Assembly: GCF_030538695.1 (NCBI RefSeq)
Contig: NZ_JAUNTN010000012.1
Span: forward strand, 1-64,000
DNA length: 64,000 bases
Reading direction: 5' to 3'
DNA from: Paracoccus sp. (in: a-proteobacteria)
GTDB taxonomy: Bacteria > Pseudomonadota > Alphaproteobacteria > Rhodobacterales > Rhodobacteraceae
Made by a program: the position numbers and the translations under genes. Below are positions 54,387 to 63,924 of the stretch, one piece after another (within the stretch, counting starts at the first letter, position 1; every line of letters begins with the position of its first letter). Under the pieces are notes generated by a model, which was given only the letters and a program-made list of their open reading frames with translations, was not told where the DNA came from and did no database searches.

Positions 54387-55514
54387 ATGGGGACGCCCTT
54401 GCCATTCATCGACCGCTATATCTGCTCGCGCTTGTTCAGCCTGTTTGGCTTTTTCGCGCTGGTGCTGGTGTCCGTCTATTGGATCAACCGGGCCGTATCG
54501 CTGTTCGAGCAGCTTTTGTCCGATGGCCAGACCGCGCTGGTGGTGCTGGAGTTTACCGCCCTGACCCTGCCGGTGGTGATCGGCCACGTCCTGCCAGTGG
54601 CCGGTTTCGCAGCCGCCGCCTATGCGATTCAGAAGCTGTCGGGCGATTCCGAACTGGTGGCGATGCAGGCGGCGGGCATGTCCCCCTGGCGGCTGGCGCG
54701 TCCGGTGCTGGTCTTTGGCCTGCTGGTCGGGCTGATGGTGGCGGTGCTGGTCAATGCGCTGGTGCCGATGTCGCGCACCCGGCTGGCCGAACGGCAGAAC
54801 GAGATCGCGGAAAACGTCACCGCGCAATTCCTGCGCCCCGGCAGCTTTCAGTATCCGGCCAATGGGGTGACGCTGTTCATCCGCGCGATTGCCGATGACG
54901 GACGGCTGCTGGACGTATTTATCGAGGACGGCCGTAACCCCGCATCGCAAGTCACCTACACCGCCGAGGAAGCCCTGCTTCAGCGCACTGACACCGGGCC
55001 ACGGCTGGTGATGATGCGCGGCATGGCGCAACGGCTGGACCGTCCGGGCAACGCCCCGCCGCGCCTGTCGGTGACGCGCTTTGCTGATCTGACCTATGAC
55101 CTTGGGGCGATGCTGAACCGCGCCACTGGCGGCGGGCGCGACCTGCGCGGCTATTCCACCTGGCGACTGCTGAGCGGCGACCCCACAATGCTGGAGGCCA
55201 CCGGCGCCACCCCTGCGCAGGCCCGCGTCGAGGGGCATGAGCGTCTGTCCCGGCCGCTGCTGGCCCCGGTTGCGGTGATGTTGGGCTTTTCCATGCTGAT
55301 GCTTGGCAGCTTTTCCCGCTTTGGCATGTGGCGGCAGATGACCGCTGCTGTTGTCGCGCTGATCCTGCTGTATCTGGCCGATAATGCCGCCGCCAGCATG
55401 GCCGGGCGTGATCCTTCGCGCTTTGCGGTGCTGTATCTGCCTGCGGTTGCCGGGGCGCTGATCGCGGCGCTGGTCTTGTGGCAGGCTGCCCGCCCGAAAG
55501 GCTGCCCGAAATGA
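54387..55514 (+). CDS. lptF: LPS export ABC transporter permease LptF
   Basis: Inner-membrane half of LptB2FG, which extracts lipopolysaccharide for transport to the outer membrane. It is 375 residues: helices near the N-terminus, a periplasmic beta-jellyroll-like middle (about 130-255), and three C-terminal helices. The SELVAMQAAGMSPWRLARP coupling helix matches the family. Ends in an ATGA overlap with lptG. Confidence 0.9.
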   Translation: MGTPLPFIDRYICSRLFSLFGFFALVLVSVYWINRAVSLFEQLLSDGQTALVVLEFTALTLPVVIGHVLPVAGFAAAAYAIQKLSGDSELVAMQAAGMSPWRLARPVLVFGLLVGLMVAVLVNALVPMSRTRLAERQNEIAENVTAQFLRPGSFQYPANGVTLFIRAIADDGRLLDVFIEDGRNPASQVTYTAEEALLQRTDTGPRLVMMRGMAQRLDRPGNAPPRLSVTRFADLTYDLGAMLNRATGGGRDLRGYSTWRLLSGDPTMLEATGATPAQARVEGHERLSRPLLAPVAVMLGFSMLMLGSFSRFGMWRQMTAAVVALILLYLADNAAASMAGRDPSRFAVLYLPAVAGALIAALVLWQAARPKGCPK

Positions 55515-56641
55515 TCCTGCCCGGCTATATCGCCCGTCGCTTTTTGCGCATGTTCCTGATCGTGTCAGGGGCTTTCATCGCCATCCTGTTCCTGCTGGAT
55601 CTGGTCGAACAGATCCGCCGCTTTTCCGGTCAGGGCATCGGGCTGGCCGAGGCCGCCGGCCTGTCGGCGCTGAACATCGCTGGGGCATTTTATGCCATCA
55701 TGCCGCTGGTCACGGTGCTGGCGGCAATCGCGCTGTTCATCGGGCTGGCCCGCAGTTCGGAACTGGTGGCGATCCGCGCTTCGGGCCGTTCGGCGCTGCG
55801 GTTTCTGGTGGCCCCGACCGTCACCGCCTTTCTGATCGGGCTGGCGGCGGTTGCGGTTCTGAACCCCTTTGTCGCCGCCAGTTCGAAACGCTATGACGAG
55901 GCCATAACACGGGTCCGGGCCGAGGGCGCACAGACGATCTCGGTCGGTCAGGGCGCAGTCTGGCTGCGGCAATCGCTGCCGCCGGAAACCAGCGACGACG
56001 GGCGCGACCAGACCAGCGGCGGGCAGGTCGTGATCCGCGCTGACCGCGCCAGCCCGGATGCAACGACGCTGTATGACGCGACCTTCATCGTCTTTTCCGC
56101 CGAACAAGGCCCGCTGCGGCGGCTGGAGGCCCGGCAGGCCGTCCTGCAACGCGGCAGTTGGGTGCTGACCGATGTCAAGCAATGGCTGTTGGCCGCTGAA
56201 AACCCCGAGGTCGAGGCTGCGCTGCATACCGAAATCACCCTGCCGTCAGACCTGACCGCCGACCGCATCCGCGACAGTTTCGGCCAGCCAGATGCGGTGC
56301 CGATCTGGCAACTGCCCAGCTTTATACGCGGGCTGGAGCAGGCAGGCTTTTCGGCACAACGCCATCAGGTCTGGTTCCAGATGGAACTGGCCCGGCCTTT
56401 CCTGATGGCCGCAATGGTGCTGGTGGCTGCGGTCTTTACCCTGCGCCACCTGCGCGGGCGCAATGTGGGCATCCCGGTGCTGCTGGCCTTTGGCTGCGGC
56501 ATTGCGGTATTCTTTCTGCGCAATATGGCGCAGGTTTTGGGCGATAACGGGCAGGTCACGGCCATCATGGCGGCCTGGACGCCGCCGCTGGTCGCCGCGC
56601 TGGCCGCGCTGGCGGCGATCCTGCAACAAGAGGACGGATGA
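55511..56641 (+). CDS. lptG: LPS export ABC transporter permease LptG
   Basis: Partner of LptF. It is 376 residues with the same helix-periplasmic domain-helix layout and coupling motif SSELVAIRASGRSALRFL. The start overlaps the lptF stop (ATGA) and its stop overlaps the lptD start. The C-terminal region ends NGQVTAIMAAWTPPLVAALAALAAILQQ, typical of LptG. Confidence 0.9.
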   Translation: MILPGYIARRFLRMFLIVSGAFIAILFLLDLVEQIRRFSGQGIGLAEAAGLSALNIAGAFYAIMPLVTVLAAIALFIGLARSSELVAIRASGRSALRFLVAPTVTAFLIGLAAVAVLNPFVAASSKRYDEAITRVRAEGAQTISVGQGAVWLRQSLPPETSDDGRDQTSGGQVVIRADRASPDATTLYDATFIVFSAEQGPLRRLEARQAVLQRGSWVLTDVKQWLLAAENPEVEAALHTEITLPSDLTADRIRDSFGQPDAVPIWQLPSFIRGLEQAGFSAQRHQVWFQMELARPFLMAAMVLVAAVFTLRHLRGRNVGIPVLLAFGCGIAVFFLRNMAQVLGDNGQVTAIMAAWTPPLVAALAALAAILQQEDG

Positions 56642-58962
56642 TGAGCAGCAACCCCGCCAAGCGCCTGATTCTGGCCTCTGCCCTGTCGTTGCTCAGCCTG
56701 CCCGCGCTGGCACAACAGGAACCGCTGGTCGCACCGGAACCCTCGACCCGGCCCGGCCCGGCGCTGGCCCCGACCCTGCGGCCCGGCATTTTCAGCGCTG
56801 CCGATGGCACCGCGTTGTCCACACGGCCAGTTTCGGTCCGCAATATCCGGGTTCCCGCCCCCGCGCAGATCGACACGCAAGGCAGCGCCGCGACGCTGCT
56901 GGCCGATTCGGTGCGGCTGTCAGGCGGCAATGACATCACCGCCGAAGGTGATGTGGTGATCTGGTATCAGGGCGCGCGGCTGGTCGCCCGGCGCATCTTC
57001 GTCGATGGTCAGACCGGCGAAATGGAAATCACCGGCCCGGTTCATCTGACCCAGCCCGGCAAGGCCGGAACCGCCGATGAAACCACGCTGATTGCGGATC
57101 ACGCACAACTTTCGGCAGATCTGAAAACCGGCATCCTGCGCGGTGCGCGCATGGTCATGGCGCGCGAATTGCAAATGGCCGCACAAGAGGCCACCCGCAC
57201 CGAAGGCGGGCGCATCACCACGCTGAACCGGGTGGTTGCCTCGTCCTGCCAGATTTGCGCCGATGATCCCACGCCGCTCTGGGAAATCCGCGCCCGCAGC
57301 ATCACCCATGACGCCGAAACCCGGCAGTTGCGGTTTGACCGCCCGCAGTTCCGCGCCTTTGGTGTGCCGGTGCTGTCGCTGCCATGGCTGACCGCCCCCG
57401 ATCCCACCGTTGACCGGATGAGCGGCTTTCTGCGGCCTCGCATCCGCACCACCTCGAAACTGGGGTTCGGGATCAAACAGCCATATTTCCTGACGCTTGG
57501 CGACCATGCCGACCTGACCATCACGCCCTATCTGTCAGCCAGCCGCACCCGGACGCTGGATCTCAGCTATCGGCAGGCGTTCTGGAATGGTCAAATGCAG
57601 ATCGACGGGGCCTATACCCGCGACGACATCCTGCCCGGCGAATCGCGCGGCTATCTGTTCGGAGCGGGCGAATGGCTGCTGCCCGGCGGCTATACGCTGG
57701 GGGTGCAGGTCCAGAACGCCAGCGACCGCGCCTATCTGCTGGATTACGACATCACCGACGCCGACCGGCTGTGGTCCGGGGTGACGCTGGACCGCGTGAC
57801 CCGCCAGCGGCTGTTCTGGGGCCGCGTTGGCCGCTATGAAACCCTGCGCGACGGCGAGGATCAGGCCACGCTGCCCTCGCTGGTGGGGGATGCCGAATGG
57901 CTGCGCCGGTTCCAGCCGGGCCGCATTGGCGGCGAGGCGCTGCTGAGCTGGTCGCTGCACAGCCACCGCCGCGACAGCGATCAGGACATCATCGGCTCGG
58001 ATATGTCACGCGCATCTGTCGGGCTGGACTGGCGCCGGACCGAAGTGCTGCCCGGCGGTCTGGTCGGTGCGGCAATGGCGGGGTTTGACGCCGACCTGTA
58101 TCAGATCCGCCAGAACAGCCAGTATGACCGCACCGTGACCCGTGCCTTTCCCTATGTCGGGGCGGAATTGCGCTGGCCGCTGATTTCCTCGGGGCAGCGC
58201 GCGACCTTCATGCTGGAACCTGTGATGCAGGTGATCTGGTCGCGCCACGACCCACGCGATGTGCCGAACGAGGATTCCCGCCTGCTGGAGTTCGACGAAG
58301 GCAACCTGCTCGCGCTGGACCGCTCGCCCGGCTATGACCGGCGCGAAGGCGGGCTGCGGACCAATCTCGGGGTGACATGGACCCGGATCGACCCCTCGGG
58401 CTATAGCCTTGGGCTGACTACGGGCCGCGTGTTCCGCAGCAGCGACCGCGACGGGCTGGGGCTTTACGGGCCGCTGTCAGGGTCGCGCTCGGACTGGCTG
58501 GTGGCGGCGAATTATTCTGACAATCGGGGGTTGGCGGTATCGAACCGCACCCTGTTCGACGATGATTTCAAGATCAGCCGCAACGAATTGCGCCTTGGCC
58601 TGATGCGCCCCGACCGGGAATTGTCACTGGGCTATCTGTGGATCCGTGAGGACGCCGACGAAACCCGCCTGACCAGCGTATCGGAACTGTCACTGGATGG
58701 TGGCTGGCAGATCGCGGAAGGCTGGTGGGCCAGCGCCGCGACCCGCTATGATTTCGAACTGGACCGCGCCGCCCGCGCCGAAATCGGGGTGGCATGGCGC
58801 AACGAATGTGTGTCGCTGGAGGCATCCCTGCGCCGCCGGTTCACCTCATCCGACCAGATCAGCCCGGAAACCGATTTTGGTCTGACCGTGCAATTGGGCG
58901 GCTTTGGTCAAAGCGCCAGCACCGGCAAAGGCACCGCCGCCCGACGGCAATGCTTGCGTTAA
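56638..58962 (+). CDS. lptD: Outer-membrane LPS-assembly protein LptD
   Basis: Inserts lipopolysaccharide into the outer leaflet of the outer membrane. It is 774 residues: signal peptide (to about residue 27, ...LPALAQ), N-terminal OstA/jellyroll domain (about 70-170) and a 26-strand-type barrel to the end. Cysteines near VASSCQIC and the C-terminal NEC...RQC could form the maturation disulfides. Third gene of lptFGD. Stop TAA is embedded in GCGTTAAGGTTAAC. In many proteobacteria surA follows directly; here a YagU-like gene and a repeat array intervene. Confidence 0.92.
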   Translation: MMSSNPAKRLILASALSLLSLPALAQQEPLVAPEPSTRPGPALAPTLRPGIFSAADGTALSTRPVSVRNIRVPAPAQIDTQGSAATLLADSVRLSGGNDITAEGDVVIWYQGARLVARRIFVDGQTGEMEITGPVHLTQPGKAGTADETTLIADHAQLSADLKTGILRGARMVMARELQMAAQEATRTEGGRITTLNRVVASSCQICADDPTPLWEIRARSITHDAETRQLRFDRPQFRAFGVPVLSLPWLTAPDPTVDRMSGFLRPRIRTTSKLGFGIKQPYFLTLGDHADLTITPYLSASRTRTLDLSYRQAFWNGQMQIDGAYTRDDILPGESRGYLFGAGEWLLPGGYTLGVQVQNASDRAYLLDYDITDADRLWSGVTLDRVTRQRLFWGRVGRYETLRDGEDQATLPSLVGDAEWLRRFQPGRIGGEALLSWSLHSHRRDSDQDIIGSDMSRASVGLDWRRTEVLPGGLVGAAMAGFDADLYQIRQNSQYDRTVTRAFPYVGAELRWPLISSGQRATFMLEPVMQVIWSRHDPRDVPNEDSRLLEFDEGNLLALDRSPGYDRREGGLRTNLGVTWTRIDPSGYSLGLTTGRVFRSSDRDGLGLYGPLSGSRSDWLVAANYSDNRGLAVSNRTLFDDDFKISRNELRLGLMRPDRELSLGYLWIREDADETRLTSVSELSLDGGWQIAEGWWASAATRYDFELDRAARAEIGVAWRNECVSLEASLRRRFTSSDQISPETDFGLTVQLGGFGQSASTGKGTAARRQCLR

Positions 58963-59451
58963 GGTTAACCGACCGGGAAGGTAAACCGACCGGGAAGGCT
59001 GACTGGCCGGGTTAACCTTACCTGACGCTAGGTTAACCCCAATTGGAACCGAGTTGGCCTTACCAGACGGGCGTCAAGGTTAGCATGCCGGTGAGGGGGT
59101 TGCCGCGAGGATTTGCGGCCGATTTCGGACCGCCCTGCGATTAACCTTGAACGGTAGGGTTCGCCTTAGCTGACGGGCGCTCGGGTAGCTTCCCTGCGAG
59201 GCCAGATACTTGTATTAGCCTTAACCCCATTAACCTTAATGGTCCATCCCGCAGTCCATAGTGCCCCTGACATATATCTGGGAAGACCCGATGCAGGACG
59301 GGTCACTTGCGCTCAGCTTAAGCATGGGGCGCTTGGACAACGCCAACTTCAGCAGGGTGAAACCTTAATGGCCGCTAACGAGAGTTAACGACCACTTGGG
59401 ATGCCCCTTTGAGGCCAGGCACCTGTATTAACCTTAACCCGGTTCACCTTA
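58956..59451. repeat. TTAA-rich repeat array B (convergent gap)
   Basis: About 490 bases without a gene. I count 13 TTAA tetranucleotides between 58959 and 59437, mostly as GGTTAACC or CCTTAACC, against a GC-rich background. It starts with GCGTTAAGGTTAAC, overlapping the lptD stop, and ends with the related GGTTCACCTTAGCG, overlapping the YagU-like stop. Internal repeats: AACCGACCGGGAAGG twice in tandem (58967-59000), and a 29-base unit GAGGCCAG..TGTATTA.CCTTAACC at 59198-59226 and 59411-59439 (25 of 29 identical). Confidence 0.75.
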
Positions 59452-60000
59452 GCGGATCACCCAGTCGCCTTTGATCGGGCGGGCGAACCACGCCAGAACC
59501 GCGATCATGCAGACCTCGATCGAGACCGACCAATAGATGTGGCCCAAAAACTCGCTCCACAATTCAAACCCGTTCAGGTTCCACAGCCAGCCGGTCTTGC
59601 CCTCGGCATAGGCCGGATTGCGGAAATCCAACAGCGGGATCAGGAACCCATGCATCACCACGGTAATGATGATCCCGTAAAGCGCCCCGAACCACAGCCG
59701 GATTTTCGGCCAATACATCGAACCGACCACATAAACGAAGGCAAAGGCAAAGCTGAACAGCCAGTGATACAGCGTCACCGCCCCCAGCACGGACACACCC
59801 TGATAGGTGTAATCCAGCGAATGTTGGTTGAAGCCCAGCCAGCCCAGCCAGGCGTCGATATGCGCACCGGGGGGCGAGATTTCACCCGGCATCCGCGGCG
59901 GCATGTTCACCTCGGACCCCCATTTCACCAGCGAGCTGAAGAACCCGCCAACCAGCGTCACCCAGATGATGACCTGACGATTCAATTTGCTTTGCCACAC
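59449..60000 (-). CDS. YagU-like (DUF1440) inner-membrane protein
   Basis: About 183 residues with four predicted helices. The segment SSLVKWGSEVNMPPR resembles YagU of E. coli (FVKWGAEVPLPPR), which is linked to acid tolerance; FLGHIYWSVSIEV matches its C-terminal helix. Start is uncertain: GTG at 60000 has AAAAGGA nine bases upstream, whereas the ATG at 60009 touches that motif. It points toward lptD and interrupts the usual lptD-surA adjacency. Confidence 0.75.
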   Translation of the reverse strand: MWQSKLNRQVIIWVTLVGGFFSSLVKWGSEVNMPPRMPGEISPPGAHIDAWLGWLGFNQHSLDYTYQGVSVLGAVTLYHWLFSFAFAFVYVVGSMYWPKIRLWFGALYGIIITVVMHGFLIPLLDFRNPAYAEGKTGWLWNLNGFELWSEFLGHIYWSVSIEVCMIAVLAWFARPIKGDWVIR

Positions 60001-60231
60001 AACAGTCATTCCTTTTGCGCAAGGAAGGCCCATTTTTCCGGGCCATTTCAGACGATTCGGCAACCCGATACGTCATATTACCATAGGTTAGCGCAAACAT
60101 GCCGCATATTCTCTGATGTGGGTCAATTTTTGCACAATATCGTGCCGTATCAGAAAGCGGTTCACCATTGCCGCGCGGGGCGTTAATGTCGCCGCAAAGC
60201 CCGTCATGGGCATAAGGATAAGGACCGTTCC

Positions 60232-61509
60232 ATGCGGCATCTTGCATTTACGCTGGCTCTTGCCATGGCCCCGGTGACAATGCCGGTGCTGACCAGCCCG
60301 GCGCTGGCGCAACAGGGGCAGTTCGCGCCCGTCGTCTATGTCAATAACGCAGCCGTCACCCGGTTCGAGCTGGACCAGCGCCTGCGCTTCATGCAGGTGC
60401 TTGGAATGCCCGGTGCCGATACCGCCACCGCTGAGGCGGAATTGATTAACGACCGCCTGAAGATGCAGGCCGCCGAGACGCTTGGCCTGACCGTCAGCGA
60501 TGAAAGCCTTGACGCCGGGCTGGCCGAGTTTGCGGGCCGCGCGGGCATGTCCACGGATCAATTCATCGCCGCCCTTGCCGGTGCAGGGGTCGAACGCGAA
60601 ACCTACCGTGATTTCGTCCGCGCCGGGGTGGTCTGGCGCGAGGTCGTCCGGCGGCAGATCGTGCCGCAGGTGCGGGTCTCGGAATCCGAGGTCGATCAGG
60701 TGATGAAGCGCGATCTGGAAACTCCGGTGCTGAACGCCGTCCTGCTGGCGGAACTGGTGATCCCTGCGCCGCCGGGCCAAGAGGCTGCCGCCCGCGCGCG
60801 TGCAGAACAGATCATTGCCAGCACCCGTTCGGAAGCCGATTTCACCGCTGCTGCGCGGCGCTATTCAGCGACGCCTTCGGCCAGCAACGGTGGGCGTCTG
60901 CCGTGGATGGATCTGGACAATATGCCGCCCTCGCTGCGTCCGATCGTGCTGGCGCTGCGTCCCGGTCAGGTCACGCAGCCGCTGACCGTGCCTGGCGCGG
61001 TGGTGCTGTTCTATCTGCGCGACACGCGCGGCAGCGTCCGCCCCGGTGCGCGCGAACAGGTGCTGGATTACCTGACCCTGCCGATGGCTTCGGCTGCCGA
61101 GGCTGCGCAGTTTTCCGCCCCGCTGACCGGCTGCGCCGATCTTTACGTCGCCGCTCGTGGCCTGCCCTTGCAGGAACAAAGCGGGCTGCGTCAGGGCCAG
61201 ATTCCGGCGGATATTGGCCTTGCGCTGGCGAAGCTGGACGAGAACGAATCGACCGTTATCAACCGCGGTATCTCGGCCGAACTGGTGATGCTCTGCCGCC
61301 GGGTTCCGGCCCTGCTGGCCAACCAGACCCCGGATGTGCCAACCACCGCGCAGGCCCCTGATGGGGTCGAGGCCGCGACCGCCGCCCCTGCTGACGGGCT
61401 GCCGCAGCGGGCCGCCGTGAGCGATCAGGTCTTTAACGCCCGGATCAACAGCATGGCCGAAGCCTATCTGGCCGAGCTTCGTGCCAATGCCATCATGCGC
61501 CGTCCGTGA
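60232..61509 (+). CDS. surA: SurA-type periplasmic peptidyl-prolyl isomerase/chaperone
   Basis: Assists folding of outer-membrane proteins such as LptD. It is 425 residues with a signal peptide (to ...SPALAQ, about residue 27), a SurA N-terminal helical domain (about 30-160) and a parvulin domain (about 170-275) with ASNGGRLPWMDLDNMPPSL and GQVTQPLTVPGA. AAGGA lies eight bases before the ATG. Followed by pdxA after one base. Confidence 0.88.
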   Translation: MRHLAFTLALAMAPVTMPVLTSPALAQQGQFAPVVYVNNAAVTRFELDQRLRFMQVLGMPGADTATAEAELINDRLKMQAAETLGLTVSDESLDAGLAEFAGRAGMSTDQFIAALAGAGVERETYRDFVRAGVVWREVVRRQIVPQVRVSESEVDQVMKRDLETPVLNAVLLAELVIPAPPGQEAAARARAEQIIASTRSEADFTAAARRYSATPSASNGGRLPWMDLDNMPPSLRPIVLALRPGQVTQPLTVPGAVVLFYLRDTRGSVRPGAREQVLDYLTLPMASAAEAAQFSAPLTGCADLYVAARGLPLQEQSGLRQGQIPADIGLALAKLDENESTVINRGISAELVMLCRRVPALLANQTPDVPTTAQAPDGVEAATAAPADGLPQRAAVSDQVFNARINSMAEAYLAELRANAIMRRP

Positions 61510-61510
61510 A

Positions 61511-62479
61511 ATGCCGCCGGTCCTGCTGACCTGCGGCGACCCTGCCGGGATCGGGCCGGAGCTGGCGGCCAAGGCTTATGGTTGCGGCGTCCCTTTTGTC
61601 TGGATTGGCGACCCGCGCCATCTGCCCCCCGGCACCCATTGGACCGAGGTGCAAAGTCCGCTTGACCCGCTGCCTCCGGCATTGCCCGTGCTGCGCCACG
61701 ATTTTCCCGCGCCGGTCACGCCGGGCCAGCCGGACGGGCGCAACGCGCAGGCGGTGATTGACGTGATTGCCCGCGCGGTGGCGCTGGTCACGGCGGGGCA
61801 GGGTGCCGCCATTTGCACCGCGCCAATTGCCAAACATGTGCTGAAATCCGGCGCCGGTTTCGCGTTTCCCGGCCATACCGAATATCTGGCCCATCTTGGC
61901 GGCGATGCGGATGTGGCGATGATGCTGGCCTCGACCACGGTGCAGCCGCCCTGCCGCGTGGTTCCGGCGACCATTCACATTGCGCTGCAAGACGTGCCGC
62001 AGGCACTGACCCCCGATGCGCTGAGCCGTGCCATCCGCATCACCCATGCCGCGCTGATCCGCGATTTCGGCATTGCCGTGCCGCGTCTGGCGGTGGCGGG
62101 TCTGAACCCTCATGCCGGTGAAAACGGCGCGATGGGGCGTCAGGAAATTGACTGGATCGCGCCGCTTCTGGACGATCTGCGGGCCGAGGGGATGGACATT
62201 CGCGGCCCGCTGCCCGCTGACACGATGTTCCATGCATCCGCTCGCGCGGGCTATGATGCGGCCATCTGCGCCTATCACGATCAGGCCCTTATCCCGATGA
62301 AAACACTTGATTTCGAGGGGGGCGTGAATGTCACCCTTGGCCTGCCCTTCATTCGCACCTCGCCCGATCACGGCACCGCTTTCGACATCGCCGGGCAGGG
62401 CCGCGCCAGCCCCGCCAGCCTGATCGCCGCGCTGCGCATGGCACGCGACATGGCCGAGGCCCGAAAGGCCCACGCATGA
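61511..62479 (+). CDS. pdxA: 4-hydroxythreonine-4-phosphate dehydrogenase
   Basis: Oxidises 4-phosphohydroxy-L-threonine in the DXP-dependent pyridoxal 5'-phosphate pathway; NAD- and zinc-dependent. It is 322 residues. Family motifs: [12 protein letters not shown] (N-terminal), [10 protein letters not shown] with a zinc-binding His, [10 protein letters not shown], and [19 protein letters not shown] with a further His ligand. ATG at 61511 follows the surA stop; a longer frame to 61481 lies in surA. Confidence 0.93.
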   Translation: MPPVLLTCGDPAGIGPELAAKAYGCGVPFVWIGDPRHLPPGTHWTEVQSPLDPLPPALPVLRHDFPAPVTPGQPDGRNAQAVIDVIARAVALVTAGQGAAICTAPIAKHVLKSGAGFAFPGHTEYLAHLGGDADVAMMLASTTVQPPCRVVPATIHIALQDVPQALTPDALSRAIRITHAALIRDFGIAVPRLAVAGLNPHAGENGAMGRQEIDWIAPLLDDLRAEGMDIRGPLPADTMFHASARAGYDAAICAYHDQALIPMKTLDFEGGVNVTLGLPFIRTSPDHGTAFDIAGQGRASPASLIAALRMARDMAEARKAHA

Positions 62480-63324
62480 GCCAGATCGACGGCCTGCCCC
62501 CCCTGCGCGAGGTTATCGCGGAACACGAGCTAAGCGCGAAAAAGCAGCTTGGTCAGAACTTTCTGCTGGATCTGAACCTGACGGCCCGCATCGCGCGGGT
62601 GGCGGGGGATCTGTCGGAATGTGATGTGCTGGAGATCGGCCCCGGCCCCGGCGGGCTGACCCGTGGCCTGCTGGCCGAAGGCGCGCGCCGGGTGCTGGCC
62701 ATTGAAAAGGACGCCCGTTGCCTGCCCGCGCTGGCGCAGATCAGCGCCGCCTATCCCGGACGGCTGACCGTGATCGAAGGCGATGCGCTGCATATCGACC
62801 CGCTGGCGCATCTGACGCCGCCGATTCGGATTTGCGCCAACCTGCCCTATAATGTCGGAACCGAATTGCTGGTGCGCTGGCTGACGCCGCCCGCATGGCC
62901 GCCCTTCTGGCAATCGCTGACGCTGATGTTCCAGAAAGAGGTCGCGCAGCGGATCACCGCGCAGCCGGGCAGCAAAGCCTATGGGCGGCTGGCGGTGCTG
63001 GCGCAATGGCGGGCCGATGCGCGGATTGCGCTGACCCTGCCGCCGCAGGCTTTCACTCCTGCGCCCAAGGTTGAATCGGCGGTGGTTCATCTGACCGCCC
63101 TGCCGCAGCCACGCTTTCCTGCCGATGCCGCCACGCTGTCGCGGGTCACAGCGGCGGCCTTTAACCAGCGTCGCAAGATGTTGCGCGCCAGCCTGCGCGG
63201 GCTGCATCCGCAGATCGAGGACATGCTGACCGCATCCGGCATCCCGCCCACCGCGCGGGCTGAGGAAATCGGGCTGGAAGGTTTCTGCACACTCGCCCGC
63301 GCCTTGCAGGCCGCAAAAAGCTAA
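62476..63324 (+). CDS. rsmA: 16S rRNA (adenine1518/1519-N6)-dimethyltransferase
   Basis: Dimethylates two adjacent adenines in helix 45 of 16S rRNA; loss gives kasugamycin resistance. It is 282 residues with SAM motif [20 protein letters not shown] at the N-terminus and the catalytic NLPYNVGT. Start overlaps pdxA by four bases (ATGA), giving the classic surA-pdxA-rsmA order. Confidence 0.94.
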   Translation: MSQIDGLPPLREVIAEHELSAKKQLGQNFLLDLNLTARIARVAGDLSECDVLEIGPGPGGLTRGLLAEGARRVLAIEKDARCLPALAQISAAYPGRLTVIEGDALHIDPLAHLTPPIRICANLPYNVGTELLVRWLTPPAWPPFWQSLTLMFQKEVAQRITAQPGSKAYGRLAVLAQWRADARIALTLPPQAFTPAPKVESAVVHLTALPQPRFPADAATLSRVTAAAFNQRRKMLRASLRGLHPQIEDMLTASGIPPTARAEEIGLEGFCTLARALQAAKS

Positions 63325-63908
63325 ACGTCCCGGCGCAGGATCAGCGCCTTGCCACCCCAGCCGATACGGGCGCGGGTGACGGGGGCAAAGCCTTCCGCGT
63401 GATACAGCGCCAAGGCCGCGTGGTTCGCCGGGCGCAGCTCAACCCGAAGGCCGGGATAGCCCTGCGCGGCGGCCTCATACAGCGCGGCGTGCAGCAAGGC
63501 ACGGGCGATGCCCTGCCGTCGTGCAAAGGGGGCGACGGCCAACCCGTCGAGGACCAGATCACCACTGACCGGCCCACCGCGCCACAGGTGCAGCGCCCAT
63601 GCCGCTGGCTGGCCCGCGATGTGGCGCAACCGGGCAGGCGGCAGAATCACTGCCCCGCCTTCTGCGCCACGCAGGCCCGCGCAGCCCAGCACCGCACCAT
63701 CCGCCGCCAGCGCCACCAGCACCCGCCCGGACTGCAAGCCGCGCCGAACCAGCGCCCGCCCGGCGCGGTCAGGGATCATCCGCCCCATCTCGGGGCGCAG
63801 CACATGCGCCCAATACAGCCCGGCCACCGCCTTGCGCTGTCCCGCAAAGCCACGCGCAATCCGGGGCTTGCCCCCGGTCATCAAAGCCTTAACCTGCGTA
63901 GGTTGCAT
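63321..63908 (-). CDS. GNAT-family N-acetyltransferase
   Basis: A 195-residue GNAT with the acetyl-CoA motif [20 protein letters not shown] (V..x..R..G.A/G pattern) and the following [18 protein letters not shown]. RimI-like by general shape, but the acceptor is unknown. ATG at 63908 has GAAAGG seven bases upstream; the longer frame to 63977 is less likely. Its stop overlaps the rsmA stop tail to tail. Confidence 0.75.
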   Translation of the reverse strand: MQPTQVKALMTGGKPRIARGFAGQRKAVAGLYWAHVLRPEMGRMIPDRAGRALVRRGLQSGRVLVALAADGAVLGCAGLRGAEGGAVILPPARLRHIAGQPAAWALHLWRGGPVSGDLVLDGLAVAPFARRQGIARALLHAALYEAAAQGYPGLRVELRPANHAALALYHAEGFAPVTRARIGWGGKALILRRDV

Positions 63909-63924
63909 CAGGATGCCTTTCATC

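Noticed and set aside
59221..59240. CtrA binding sites (TTAA-N7-TTAA) in the TTAA array
   Set aside because: TTAA pairs there have spacings of 2 to 5 bases, not the required 7.
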